A stretch of DNA of 64,000 nucleotides, from contig JAJEKV010000098.1 in the NCBI GenBank assembly GCA_021234155.1, positions 3,034,803-3,098,802 of the forward strand, in the 5' to 3' direction. Each line of letters starts with the position of its first letter. The first letter of the stretch is position 1. Source of the DNA: Isoetes taiwanensis (Eukaryota; Streptophyta; Lycopodiopsida; Isoetales; Isoetaceae). Position numbers and translations under genes: made by a program. Under the pieces are notes generated by a model. The model worked only from the letters and a program-made list of their open reading frames with translations, was not told where the DNA came from and did no database searches. Positions 23,940 to 35,270 of the stretch are shown piece by piece.

Positions 23940-24428
23940 CTACTGAGGGCTCAGTAATTGCCGACGTTTATCTAGAACCTCAAGTATGTATAATGCCAAG
24001 TCATGCACAGATGGTGCTCTGAGAAGTCGTGGAAGCGTGGAATGGAATGCTAAGGTCAAAAAATGATTCCGGACTATCTCAAAAGCAGGACAACTCAGAA
24101 GAGTATGGCTTTCATCTTCAATAACCTGTAACTGGCAACAGGCACATAGTCTCGCTTCTCGCGGCAATTGCGGCCGCTCCCATCTACCTGTCTCAATCCG
24201 TAGCCTGTGGGACCCCGTGCGAATTGATGCAATAGCTACAAGCTTGTTCCTGGACAATGAAGCAAGCAAATAAGCTTGGGGCCCTTGTGCCAAGGTGGGA
24301 TTTATATGTGCATGATAATGACCAGTTTTCACTTGGGCCAAAGTAACTGCGTCCCATATCTTTTGAGAAAAACGACCATTGAGATACTGTTGCAAAAGCT
24401 TCGGGATCGAAGCGCAAGCATCAAGCAA
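23940..24428 (-). pseudogene. LINE C-terminal Cys/His segment
   Basis: A 162-codon frame. The segment LRIETGRWERPQLPREARLC then CACCQ...EDESHTLLSCPAF is the typical LINE ending, with a C-x2-C...H...C motif after the RT thumb. It is probably a nucleic-acid-binding knuckle. Upstream sequence to about 24660 continues the same protein in other frames. Confidence 0.85.
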
Positions 24429-24897
24429 TGCTCACGGTTGCCACCTAACGGGCAAACCATGTAGTGCAATGCTCTTTCCAACATCGCTTCAAACGCTGAG
24501 GAGATTCAGCCATGGCAAGTGCAAGAACAGGATACCGAACATCATCCATGTGGTGCATTTTGCGGATATAGTGGAGATGGCGCTTCATGGCAGAATGTTG
24601 AAGAGGCCAAAACCCCGCTCTCTTGTAAAGAATAGCATAGGGCACCGTTGTTTTAACTCAAAGGTCAGTAAGTGAGAAAGGACTTTTGCACCCGCTCCAA
24701 GCTCTCCCCGCGACTAGCACTAATGGCGTGCCCCCACACTTGAGAACCATACACAAAACAGGCTCTACCAAAGCCCAAACAAGTGAGCTTTCGTGGCCAA
24801 TCATGAATTTCTCGAAAACAATTGTTTTGTATTGCATAAAGTGCTCTCCATCCGGTGACCACCGGCTTTGGTAATACATCGTTCCCAAAGTGTGTTC

Positions 24898-25531
24898 TTA
24901 CTGTAATTCTACACCAAGATACTTGTAGCTATCTACAACTTCAACTTCACGACCATCATAGTGCATAGTGGGGACATTGTGACGAGAAGATTGAACTACC
25001 AAAAGCTTGGTCTTTTGGAGATTAACACGCAGACGGTGTGTTCTCATAAAACGTGCAGAGCATGTAAATGTTCTTTGCATACTAGCGGCGGTATGTGCCG
25101 AAGTGAAACATCATCAGCATACATAAGTTGCCTAATGATATAATGTGCCAAATGTGGACCTCCGCCGCCATGATTATCAAGCCATTCTTCCAATTGATCA
25201 ACGTACAAGCCAAAGAGTGTAGGAGATAGAGGGCAACCACGGCGAACTCCAATATTGCTAGTGATTTGAGTACCGATGCTGGAAATTTAGTAAAACCCTT
25301 TCATAGAGCCGATAAAGCGCATTTTGAAGATCTTGTGGAACCCCAAGTGCACGCAATGGCGCCAAAGAAGCTCGCGGTAATCGTATCAAAAGCGTAAGTA
25401 AAATCCACAAAGCATATATAGAGGTCTTGTTTCAAACTTTGACTATGTTCAATAAGCATGCGCAATGTGAAAATATGGTCTATTGTAGAATGGCATGGAC
25501 GAAAGCACGCTTTGTCCCTAAAGATGTACAC
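24898..25531 (-). pseudogene. LINE reverse transcriptase remnant
   Basis: The 25301-25531 frame has FRPCHSTIDHIFTLRMLIEH and DLYICFVDFTYAFDTI, RT motifs with the first catalytic Asp. YADD is encoded at 25110-25121. The thumb follows at 24898-25080 (LRVNLQKTKLLV, YKYLGVEL). Frames change between these blocks. Confidence 0.88.
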
Positions 25532-26336
25532 GGTATGTTACGCCCATGATGTCAACTGCTTCTCGAGAAGACCGGCTAAGAGCTTTGAGAATATGGAACT
25601 TACCATGATCATGCGATAATTAGAAGGGTCATGCTTATCACCGCTTTGTAAATTGGTAGTGCGACCTTACCGACAAACCCAAGTTTACGGCAAGCCTTCT
25701 TGCGAGCTTGATTTAAAAGAGTAGTGATGATTGAAAGCAATAGCGGACCCCCATTTAAGCAATTCGCTTGCAAACCTTGAAGATCGGGAGACTTGCCATT
25801 AGATAGATGCGCAGTCCTTCTTTGACTTCCTCCTCTGTGAATTGAAGAATATCACCTACCAAAGGAGGCACGTAATTAAGGACCCGGGATGATCATATAA
25901 AGTGGACCAATCGCTCATTCCATTGCCGCATAGAAATATGTCCAAGGGTAGGAGGTGGTCGATATAATATTTTGCGCCCGGAAGGTCCGAGGCTCCGTAG
26001 CGATGAATTCAAACATTTGCTTTTTGATGCTCGGCGACAAAGTGTGCCTTCTTGCGTTTCAAAAGCAGGACTTATAATTACGAATGGCATTATGTCGCGT
26101 GTCACGGCTCAACTATCATTCGCGAATTGTTTTTAAAGGCGCTGCGGTCTTCATCAAAACCGGGCATTTCTAGGAAAGGATTTCCTACCGGCATGAGCAA
26201 CACCCGTCGCGTGTACCAAAGCAAAGACGGCAGTAAGCAAAGCATCGCAAAATCTTTTGCATTACGCTCTTGAAGAGTTGGGTAAATCCAAAATACGCAA
26301 GCCGCCAGGAGCTAATGTCCGTTCATATTCAAAGAT

Positions 26337-26606
26337 CTAGAATAAGTCAAGTTTAATGCGAGGGGGCCACGAGCTTTGAATAGCAATGGGTTGAAGAGGT
26401 GGAAGCTGCCACTTTAATGACAAATAAAGTGGGTAGTGATCAGATTTTATCTCCTCATCTCTATGCCTTGTGCCAATTCGAAAATCTGAAATGAGATCCA
26501 AGGCTTGCACTTGGGAAATGACATAAGTACCACCACCCTGCCTATCCTGTCTGCATGTAATACCTTTAGAGTGTGGCCATTGCTCTAAGCCATTACAAAG
26601 TACCAT
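26337..26606 (-). pseudogene. LINE endonuclease C-terminal remnant
   Basis: An 89-codon frame ending the apurinic-type endonuclease domain. SDHYPL is the conserved final catalytic-block signature of LINE endonucleases. The N-terminal part of the domain was not found upstream. Confidence 0.7.
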
Positions 26607-26679
26607 CTCAAAGGGAAAAATTAAACATATAGGATTTCAATCGAGTATGGTGGTAGCTGAGCTCCCATACTATTGGCAC

Positions 26680-26747
26680 GAAAAAAGTCCTGGGCCCTAT
26701 GGGAGTAAAGGGACTCTAAACTTCTTGCTTACTTACTTACTTACTTC
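26680..26747 (+). repeat. Element end with (TTAC)n tail
   Basis: A stretch containing CCTGGGCCCTATGGGAG leads into CTTGCTTACTTACTTACTTA. A unique body ending in a tetranucleotide run looks like the 3' end of another retroposon on the plus strand, or the junction of the LINE with host DNA. Confidence 0.4.
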
Positions 26748-27107
26748 CATCAAATGATAATAGTTAGCCAACACAAATGGATTGGCATTTGGCAACACGA
26801 CAATTGATAGTTGAGATCATTTACTCATCCTCTTGCATTGTCAATTTGTATGTTCTTTGTGTAAGACATGTTGCAGGAAGACATTAATTTATGAAGGCCA
26901 AATGTTTTGAAGTCCATGCTTTTTTTGGAATTTTCCCTATTTTAAACTTCAGTTTTTGTAGTTATTGCCTTTGATAAACATCCTTAATTATCACCACAAG
27001 GAGTATTGATTCGCATCACGTAAGTCAAGGAGTCAATGTGATAATAATATGAATTATTGTTCACAACTTGGCAAAATGACAAGTGACAATGAAGTCATTT
27101 ACTCATC

Positions 27108-27330
27108 CCTTTACATTCTTAATTGTAGAGTGTAAAGCGGTATTTATAGAACACATGTTGCATGGAGCCCTTACCATAAGAGCATGAAGTCTACGCTTTC
27201 TATAGCGACGTTCTTGCATTCTTGATTGTAGAGTGTAGGGCGGTCTTTATAGAATACACGTTGCATGGAGCCCTTTCCATTAGAGCTAAAGTAAGATATT
27301 TTGAGGTCTACGCTTTCTATAGTTACATTT
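27108..27330 (+). repeat. Imperfect tandem duplication of about 110 bp
   Basis: Two units share TTGTAGAGTGTA, CGGT.TTTATAGAA, GTTGCATGGAGCCC and TCTACGCTTTCTATAG. Related units occur inverted at 38.99-39.48 kb. Confidence 0.8.
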
Positions 27331-27399
27331 CTATAGTGACGACATTGAAGTCAATGAATCATCTAACTTATATTTAGAATAATGTTTCTTGCAATTAGT

Positions 27400-27500
27400 T
27401 ATTATCATTTCAATGTGAATTTTATAGTAATGGTTGCACTAGCCCATTGTATGAGTTCCATGGTCTACTGGTCTTCGTGGACGTTAAACAATTTATTCTT
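27400..27500 (+). mobile_element. Truncated LINE 3' end
   Basis: Plus-strand copy of the LINE 3' module (GCCCATTGTATGAGTTCCAT then GGTCTTCGTGGACGTTAAA), ending in TTTATTCTTTTCTT, a decayed tail. Confidence 0.7.
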
Positions 27501-27817
27501 TTCTTAAAATAACTAGCAAATGGTTATGCTTCGCTATATGATATATGTATTGTGCGATCTTGTAGATAATATGCTTAACTTTTAGCCTACCCATAAACAA
27601 GATGCAAGGTGAAACCTTAGAAATAATAAGATTTCCTTGTATAATACATGTGAGCGAATTTCTTTTCAAACACATGTGAAGACATTACATAGTTTATCTA
27701 CACGCCAACTCAAAAGTCAACATATATAGTGATTGTCTTTAAAAAAAAAAACAAAGGTGGGGCAGATGTTAGAGGTATGCTCAATGACAACTTGGCAAGT
27801 AAGGACGAGAAAACACT

Positions 27818-27885
27818 AAAATAGAATAGATTTTTAGCGTTCACGAAGACCAATAGGCCATGGGACCATAATCACTAGCAAAGAA
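27818..27885 (-). mobile_element. Truncated LINE 3' end
   Basis: Minus-strand copy with a short tail (AATAGAATAG) and the module GACCAATAGGCCATGGGACC. Only about 50 bp of element is left. Confidence 0.7.
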
Positions 27886-28039
27886 CAAGTCAAGGCAACC
27901 AGGCAAAAAGGGAAGAGAAAGTCAACACAAAAGGGTAAAACATGGGATGGTAGGTGATCTTTTTTTTTTCTTTTTTTTTTCCCTCTTCTTTGCATGGGGC
28001 AAGAGAGAGTATTCATGACCTAAAAATGCTTACCTTACT

Positions 28040-30658
28040 TTAGGCATATGGAGAGTTGGAAGGGTTGACAGACCGAGGGCTGGGGACTGGGCGAGGACTA
28101 TTGGGAAGAGATTTTTTCCTCTTGTGTTCTTCAATCTCTTCATAATAAGACCTTCCTTTGTACCACATGGCAAAGGCCACATAGGCAAAGAAGTTGATGA
28201 GCCCAAGAATGGAAAGCAGCCAATAGAAGTTGTATAGCTTACTGCGGTTAATGTTCCTGTATGGAAGCCAACCAGAGTTGCTGCCATGTCTGGTAACCTT
28301 GTTAACTATGGTAACCACCACACTGCTAAGGTAGAAGCCAAGGGAGAGGGAAACTGAGAGCAAGGATGTGGCCATGCTATGCATACTTTCTGGAGATTCT
28401 GCATAAAAGAAATCCAAAAGCCCTGCAGTTGTGAACATTTCTGAAATGCCAAAGCATATGGATGGCAAGGCCATCCAGAATGCACTTACTGGCACAGTTG
28501 CTCCAGGGTTATCCAGCAAACCATGTTCCTTTGCAGCATGAATCCTCTTTATCTCTACAAGTGCAGAGGCTGCTGTGCATGCACTTACAAACAGCACCCC
28601 AACTCCTACCCTCTGCAGATGTGTGATGCCCCTTTCATGCCCTGTTATTCTCCTAGCAACTGGCACAAATAATAGATCATATAGTGGCAGCAGAATTAGG
28701 GATGCTATGATGGCGAAGAACGCGATCGATGCCGCCGGGAACTCGAAGCTCCCTATCTTTCTATCCATGGATGTTGCCTCTTGCATGCTGAAGGATTGCA
28801 GTTGAGCTAGCACACAGCTTTGCAGAATTGTTGCTCCAAACATTGGCAGTACCCTTATGGCACACTTTGCTTCTTCAACTTGTGTCAGTGTGCAGAGCTT
28901 CCATGGACTTACTGGCCTTCCATTGACTATGGTGCTTGGATCTTGGACTGCTGCTTTGTCTAGACATCTGCAAAGTAGTCAAATTATTCGTTAGGACCGC
29001 TACTGTGCTTGCAAAACGTTTGAATTCAAATGCTGAATGGTAAAATGGTCAAATTTACAGGAGGCAAATTATGTACGCATGAGGCATCTATCTTGGCTTT
29101 GCTGCATACTTTGTCTTATGCAATGATACATCAAGATAGCATATGCATCACAACCAATTATGGTACTGCTGTATAATTTGCTAGACCAGACAATATGCAT
29201 GAACATGAAATTTCATTGCAGAACTTCGAGAGCACCTAATCAAAGTTTTTACATACCTGAGTGAGGCTGTGTAAGCAACCACACCATGATGAGCTTCTTT
29301 GTCATACAGCAATTCCCATGACTCCGGCGCGGGCAAGTTGCGGTTTTTGTATGCAGCTACAAGGACCTGTGCAATTCTCTGAAGAACACTGCTCTTAGTT
29401 TTATGTGCTCTGTAATACTTGATTCCAGCAATAAGGATGAGAAGTCCAACTCCAATTGCAGCACCACATATACCATATCCCCATGCCCATGCTACTTCTT
29501 CAAGAACATAAGCAACAAACGTGGATCCAAGAAAACCTCCCAGGCAAAATGCAAAATAGAACCAATTGAAATATGTGGGAAGCTTTCTTTTCTCCACTGG
29601 ATCATCTTCATCAAACTGATCAGCCCCAAGTGTTGGCAGATTGGGCCTCATTCCTCCAACTCCAATTGCCAATATGTAAAATCCTGCTAGCAGAAATCCT
29701 TTCTGTTTGCTGCTGGCTGCTACACAGTTTGGGGCTCCTGGTGTGCAAGAAGGGGGATGAAATGAAGGAACTGCTGCAGCAACAGCCAACAGCACATATC
29801 CCTGAAAATGAATCATAAAGCAGACAAATTTTAGCCTCTAAAATTTGCATAAAACAGAGTAAAACCATGAAAACATTGCATAAAACAGAGAAGTTTGCCA
29901 ATTTTGAAAATATTGGTCTTACCACAACTTCCAGACATGCTGAGACAGCCAAAACCTTGAATCTGCTGCATAACGTATCAGTTATATATCCTGCTGGTAA
30001 AGCTAGCAAGAATGCAGTGCCAAGAATATTATTGAAGGTATTGGCAGCTGCCACAGAGTCGTAGTTCATGAAAGTGAAGAGAAATGAGAAGGTAGTAAGC
30101 ATGATGGAGAATTGCCCTGTATTTTCCAGTGCTGTGCAGCCTGATCACCCAAAAAGTCCAAGTTTAGAAAGGAACAGGGTAATATCATCATCATCTCAGA
30201 AAATATTGTAGTAGAACTTAAGAAAAAGTGCATAAGCAGGTTTGAACAAAATATTGTACGCATTAACATGGATTGAAAAATCAAAGACTGGTTCGGGGCA
30301 GGAACATGCCATAGATAAATACTGCAGACTTCCAGCCCAGAGGCAGCTTGGCCCTCTTCTTAGGGTCTGCTTCCACTTCCTGCAAAATAATGAAATCATC
30401 AGAAAGAGGAAATGGGGAAAAACTCAAGAACGAAAGCGCAATTCAAAGTTCATATGATTTCTCGTATGCAAAATCTGGTGTATAAACATTTCACCACAAA
30501 CCAAGCAATCTTTGTGAGAATGCGTTGAGTTGAAAGCTGGGTTTTTAATGCAATAACCAGTGTGTGCAGATATAGAGGCATAGAATAAGAAGATCATGGT
30601 ATTATTTCTAGTAAAAAAAATGGATTCATGTCCATAGCCAGAACAGGGCACTTGCCAT
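28040..30658 (-). CDS. NRT1/PTR family (NPF) transporter, five-exon model
   Basis: A proton-coupled MFS transporter of the plant NPF family, expected in plasma membrane or tonoplast. Substrates in the family include nitrate, peptides and hormones; substrate here is unknown. Model (minus): exon 1 ATG 30656-30658; exon 2 30310-30379; exon 3 29923-30140; exon 4 29257-29801; exon 5 28040-28967. This totals 1764 nt, 587 residues plus stop, normal for NPF, and all phases agree. Seen in the sequence: LPLGWKSAVFIYG before TM1, SANTFNN-like block at 30000, NLPTLGADQFDEDDP, YFNWFYF, RRITGHERGITHLQRVG before the second half, and NINRSKLYNFYWLL near the end. The usual TM1 ExxER/K motif is absent (ALENTG). 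Introns 1 and 2 have GC donors (ATG|GCAAGT, TATG|GCATGT); the others are GT-AG. The very short first coding exon is an inference; an upstream in-frame start is possible. By eye it is closest to NPF4-type members. Confidence 0.88.
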
Positions 30659-30904
30659 TGCCGCTTTGGAATCCAGCTCCAGATCTGGTGCCTCAATGTG
30701 TGTAGTACTAATGTGCTTAAGTAGAAAGATCGGCAAGCAATTCCTGACAAAGTCGTAGTGAACATTAATAAACAAAGACCAAAATTTTTTTAACACACGT
30801 GGGAACGCTTGAGGGCTGCCCTTGGCCTTAATGTGCGGAGTCAACTGCCAATTTGTTTGCCACGTAGGCAGCAAAAATCCATTTTGGGAGGAAAGGAATC
30901 CGTC

Positions 30905-30966
30905 AAAACACACCCACACAAACACACACACGGTGTCAAACACACCCACACAAACACACACAGAGT
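30905..30966 (+). repeat. CA-rich simple repeat
   Basis: Two near-identical units of CACACCCACACAAACACACAC separated by GGTGTCAAA. It lies in the upstream region of the minus-strand NPF gene and is absent at the matching place in the other arm. Confidence 0.85.
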
Positions 30967-31461
30967 GTATTGTCAATCCTACCACTAGACCATGCCCCAA
31001 AAGACTGTAATACACAGCCTGTATATCCTGACTTACGTTGCATATTGACATATTATATAAATTATCTGGAGACATTGCTACTATTGGACACCACACATCA
31101 AGTCATGACTAGCATTCTCATGTTGTGTTTGTAAGTTCTAAGTTAGGGTGTAGCTTGAACGTTATAAATTGTTATAAGATTTAAAGTCCTACCAAACAGT
31201 ATGGGTTATAGTAGACAAAAATTACCCTAGACCATAACAATTATATTCTACACAAGATATTCATTGCGAAGGCCTTGGCCGCTGCAAACATTTCTCTTGG
31301 CCTTGGCCTCGTTGTGAAAGTGGCCATGCAATGTAAAGTTGGTGGGGAAGGAATAATGCAATGTAAAAAGTGGTGGTCAGGGGACCCATCCCCGCTGAAC
31401 CCATTAAATTGTCACATGTCAGATAGGGATTTGTGTGAAATGGCGTGACGTTAAAATCTCG

Positions 31462-31462
<1 letters not shown>

Positions 31463-31492
<30 letters not shown>

Positions 31493-31528
31493 CTTCTTCT
31501 TCTTCTTCTTCTTCTTCTTCTTCTTCTT
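31463..31528 (+). repeat. (CTT)22 microsatellite
   Basis: A perfect run of the CTT trinucleotide. The poly-leucine frame over it is spurious. Confidence 0.97.
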
Positions 31529-32999
31529 TATCAAATTTCACGATCATTTCTTTTTATCGAATTTGTGCAAGTTCAAAATAATGTGAACACTAAATTTGGT
31601 GTCAATTCAAAACTTCCACAAGCTGAACCCATTATCAATTCTAAATATGGAGGATTTTTCAGAATATATTGGGAAGCGCAAGATTTTTTTGGGTATAAAT
31701 AGCATTGGCCAAACAAATTTCAGAACCAAGGTATACGTGCTCTTTTATAGTTAGCACTTATTAACTGCATATTGCGGCATACAGGCAAAGTGAATAAGCC
31801 TTAATGCAGAATAAAATTCAGGAGCTCTTTTGGTGATTGAATCCATAGGATAAAATTCTTAACACACCCAGAGGTTAATATTCATTGCCCCAGAAGATCA
31901 AAGAGCATTTTCATCGACCTCTTCCTTCTGATTATATTGGTTTTTATAGGGCAAGCAAATCTTGGATGATACCACCCGGAATTGACTTTCAATTCCTGTT
32001 AATCAAGAAGAAATTGACTCGTCATCATTGCCCAAAATTAGAAGAACTGTTACCTCAGACATTAGATCTTCAAATTTGAGTCATTGATAGCTCTCTGAGC
32101 TCTCCAGTCCGTTGACCAAAACTGATGCAATTCTTCGCCAAAATTCAAAGGAAAATAGAGATTTCCTATGAATTTGGATGAGAACTGACATCCCATTCAA
32201 ATTCAAAAGAACTTCTAAAGTTTTGGCACCCAATTGAGGCATTCTTGAGGTATCCCACTCGAAGTACTGACTAAAACTTCAGTTCAGTGGAGGAGGGAAT
32301 CATGATTAATGAATACGCTAACAACTAGTAATATTTCAACAATTGTTATTGGATATGCAATCTCTAGTTGAAGCAGTTCCTAAATATCTTTTAGCACCAA
32401 AAGGTAGACAAGAAGTATAGTTGATAAGCATAGATAGAACCTTATGAGAATTCAAGGTTGGAGAAGTTTCTGAGTCGGGACGGTTTACCTTGCGAGTGTT
32501 CATCAATTCCTGAGTCCTATTGAGGGGTTTACTTGCTGTATACCTTATTCATTTGCCCCCGATGATTGTCCAGTTCTAGAACATTTGGAGGATGGTTCTT
32601 CTTTGATTTCATTCATTCCTTTTACTATTATGTGGAGTTATTATATCATTCAGTCCAACTTCAATGGGATCTCCACTCCACTTCAAATCTTGATGTTTTG
32701 TGCACAGAACCTTTCCCACGAATGTTTCCAAGTTTTGGGAATATGGAACATGCTTGAGCAAACATGTTGCCTAGTAAGAAAAAAAAACCGTAGATTCAAT
32801 AGAAAAGATAATCATCTTAAGTTGCTTGTTATATTGGATAAAGCATTTTTTCAGAATATTGAATTATTTTGGTAAAGATTCAAGATCACATATTCGTTCA
32901 AACCATAGGGGCACCCATATTTCATACTTCAAAATCATAGATGCCCCCAATCATAAATGACCATAACCGAAACGAGATGCACACACCCATGCTCAATCC

Positions 33000-33065
33000 A
33001 TAGGACTGATGCATCCAACGACCCTGGTAGTCCAGGGTGCACCTCGTTTATAACATGTAGCATAA
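33000..33065 (-). repeat. Short module with perfect 7-bp stem, shared with 5.8 kb
   Basis: Minus strand: GAGGTGCACCCTGGACTACC then AGGGTCGTTGGAT. ACCCTGG and CCAGGGT flank ACTA and can pair. The same GAGGTGCACCCTGGACTAC occurs on the plus strand at about 5828-5847, preceded in both by GCTACAT. Likely the end of a dispersed transposon. Confidence 0.6.
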
Positions 33066-34299
33066 GTGAGACGGTAAAGAGAACAGAACATTGTTTTGTC
33101 AAATTTCGGATGTCAATAGTAGGTTGCATTCTACTAGATAGTAAGTGGGTTAGTAAAAAGGAAATATGCTTAGGGGCGTTGCCACAAACAAATTTCTTGT
33201 ATATACCTATATAGCTATTTGTTTTCTACTTTACAATTAAAAAAAAAAAAAAACAATAAGAGTCTAAACCATCCAAAAGTAATATATTTAAAAGTAGTAG
33301 CAGTTGGAAACGACTTAGATTATGTGAATGGAGGTTGTTTGTACACATTTAGAACATGCAAAGTTTTGATAAATGTATATATATGTCTTCTTCCACAAGT
33401 ATGCCGACATCTTAATATATGAACTTGTCAATGTTTTTTGACAGAGGATAAGCATAATGATTTTTAATAGTAGTGTATATTGTCTGTAGCACTTTAGTGG
33501 CAAAGCATAATTATTTTATTTTATTACCTATTCAGACCAAGGAATGTTTACACCTGCATATTGTCGTAACACATTAGAGCACACATGTACAACATGTACT
33601 TCTTTGATATATCTTATCTTGCAATAGTGATGATTCTCAAATACAACCACCTAGGTATAATGCTATAAATTAAGGACATATTGAGTTTTAAGGCCACTAC
33701 TACTGTCTAATTCGAAAATGATATATTACGCACATTATTGTCGAATACTTTCTCGTAGGTAATAGAGAAGATAAGGTTAGGGTTTCTAGCTGTTATATTG
33801 TGATTAACATAATTAGAGATCTATACTAAGACGTGTGAACATTTGGTTGCATTAGACAAGACAACCAAAAATCTTGCCTATGAACATCTAGCACAATCTA
33901 CACTAGTGTAAACATATGTTTTTAATATTTGAGAAAAACTTATGGAACATACAAATCTAACTACAAGAATGTCAATTAGATGATAGAAAATGGCTACTTG
34001 TATAATAAAGAATATGCAATGACTAGATAGCAAGAGAATTTTTATTGTTGTATGCATATGTCATTCACCCTTTTATATACGAAAATGGCGGGAAGTCATC
34101 ATCTATTTAGACTTACATTAAGGTTGATTGGTAGGCTTAGAATTTAAAAAAGTTATCCTCGAAAATAGAGTTGCTTTATCTTATTTAATAAGATAAGAAT
34201 AGGGTGAAGAGGCATTGCCAACTTTTTGTATCTGGCCAAAATATGGACGGTAGACCTTGCCTACATATATAGTTCTTATATAGAAATAGAACCTGAAGC

Positions 34300-34530
34300 A
34301 TGTAGCTCAATAAAAAAACATGTACGAGCACCTTCGATTGATTCTAGGAACAACAAAGAATTTAAAACAAAATTGAACCTAAAATTCTAGCTCAATAAAA
34401 AACATTGATTCTAGGAACAACAAAGCATTCAAAACAAAATTGAACCTAAAATTCTAGCTCAGTAAAAAACATGTACGAGCGCCTTCGATTGATTCTAGAA
34501 ACAACAAAGAATTCAAAACAGAATTGAAGA
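34300..34530 (+). repeat. Three-copy tandem repeat
   Basis: Units share TAGCTCAATAAAAAA, GATTGATTCTAGGAACAACA and AAAATTGAACCTAAAATTC. The middle unit lacks the TGTACGAGC-containing part present in the outer two. Confidence 0.85.
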
Positions 34531-34886
34531 CTCACGACAATACTGTTTGATTTTGGAGCAATGTGCGCCCACAACTTTTTCAGTTACTTACGACCCAAAA
34601 GTAGTTTGGCGCATAAGTCATGATGTAAGGAAGGGGCCACACTCATATGTGCTGGTAGAACTGATCTCAGAGGAAATGACAAAATCAAGTTGGCAAGGTG
34701 GGCTTGACAATGATAAGTGAAGAAAATATTGAACAACCACAGGCAGAGGGGGGTGGGCTCAAGGGCGACCGTTGACAATAGTGTGAGTTAAGGCAATCGG
34801 CGTGTCATGAGTTGGCGTGTGCTGTCAAACGGTATATATCACAATGTAACGTGGAATTGGCGGTCTGCAAATATGTATAATAGTCC

Positions 34887-34990
34887 TTGGGGGCATTGTC
34901 TAGTGGTAGGATAGACAATGTTAGTGCTTGGGGGCATGGTCTAGTGGTAGGATTAACAATATACACAGTGTGTACACGGTGTTGACAGAT
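34887..34990 (+). mobile_element. Duplicated tRNA-like SINE head
   Basis: CTTGGGGGCATGGTCTAGTG and a near copy about 45 bp upstream contain box-A-like TCTAGTGGTAGGAT. A box-B-like GAGTCGATCCCGG occurs at about 35146. The same head lies upstream of the other NPF copy at 30965-31005, so it predates the inverted duplication. Confidence 0.4.
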
Positions 34991-35270
34991 TGTCGGAACA
35001 TTTTTTTTTTCTTTTCCATGGCAAGCTGGCTTTTAATTCCATACGTAGCAATTTAGCAAACAAAGATAAACGATTTAATCATACACGTGGCAAACGAATA
35101 TTGGCAGTTGACTCTGTAGATGAGGAGCAGGCCAGAAAACCAGGAGTCGATCCCGGCCGTCAAGCGTTCCCACGTATGTTTAAAAAATGCTTGCTCTTAT
35201 TTTCTGCCCAAAAATCATCAGTACTACTTACATTCAAGCACCCGATCTGGAGCTGGGTTCCCACACGGCA

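Larger units (their letters stand above)
23764..26640 (-). mobile_element. Degenerate LINE retrotransposon with ATTCT tail
   Basis: A non-LTR retrotransposon on the minus strand. In order it has an endonuclease C-terminal part (SDHYPL, 26337-26606), reverse transcriptase (25083-25531 and nearby), a Cys/His C-terminal segment (23940-24428), about 150 bp of 3' UTR, and an ATTCT pentanucleotide tail (complement of 23764-23785). The 3' UTR end GTCCCATGACCTATTGGTCT and the following CCGTGGACGTT can pair as a GTCC/GGAC stem. Frameshifts and stops run throughout, so this is a dead copy. The 5' end is uncertain. Confidence 0.88.
26790..31010. repeat. Left arm of large inverted duplication
   Basis: This segment reappears in reverse complement at 34880-39490. 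The best matched part holds the NPF gene and its upstream region to GGCATGGTCTAGTGGTAGGA (near 30965-30990). The outer part (26790-27360) is more diverged but matches 38990-39490 in inverted order. LINE 3' ends at 27.4 and 27.8 kb occur only in this arm and so are later insertions. Confidence 0.85.
31011..34299. other. Unique spacer between the inverted arms
   Basis: About 3.3 kb with no recognised gene. It holds a (CTT)22 run, a short module shared with 5.8 kb (see 33000-33060) and many AT-rich stretches. Small open frames at 32566-32875 show no family signature. As the region between two divergent transporter starts it could hold regulatory DNA, but I see no specific site. Confidence 0.55.

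Noticed and set aside
29403-29690. Plus-strand frames opposite NPF exon 4, with counterparts at 36315-36584
   Set aside because: Antisense shadows of a conserved exon; they appear in both copies only because the exon is conserved.
31445-31702. Poly-leucine open frame
   Set aside because: Created by the CTT microsatellite.
34887-34990. tRNA-Gly-like GCATGGTCTAGTGGTAGGAT considered as a real tRNA gene
   Set aside because: The D-arm-like box A is not followed by an anticodon arm, T arm and acceptor at the right spacing. The head is duplicated in tandem, as expected of SINE debris.
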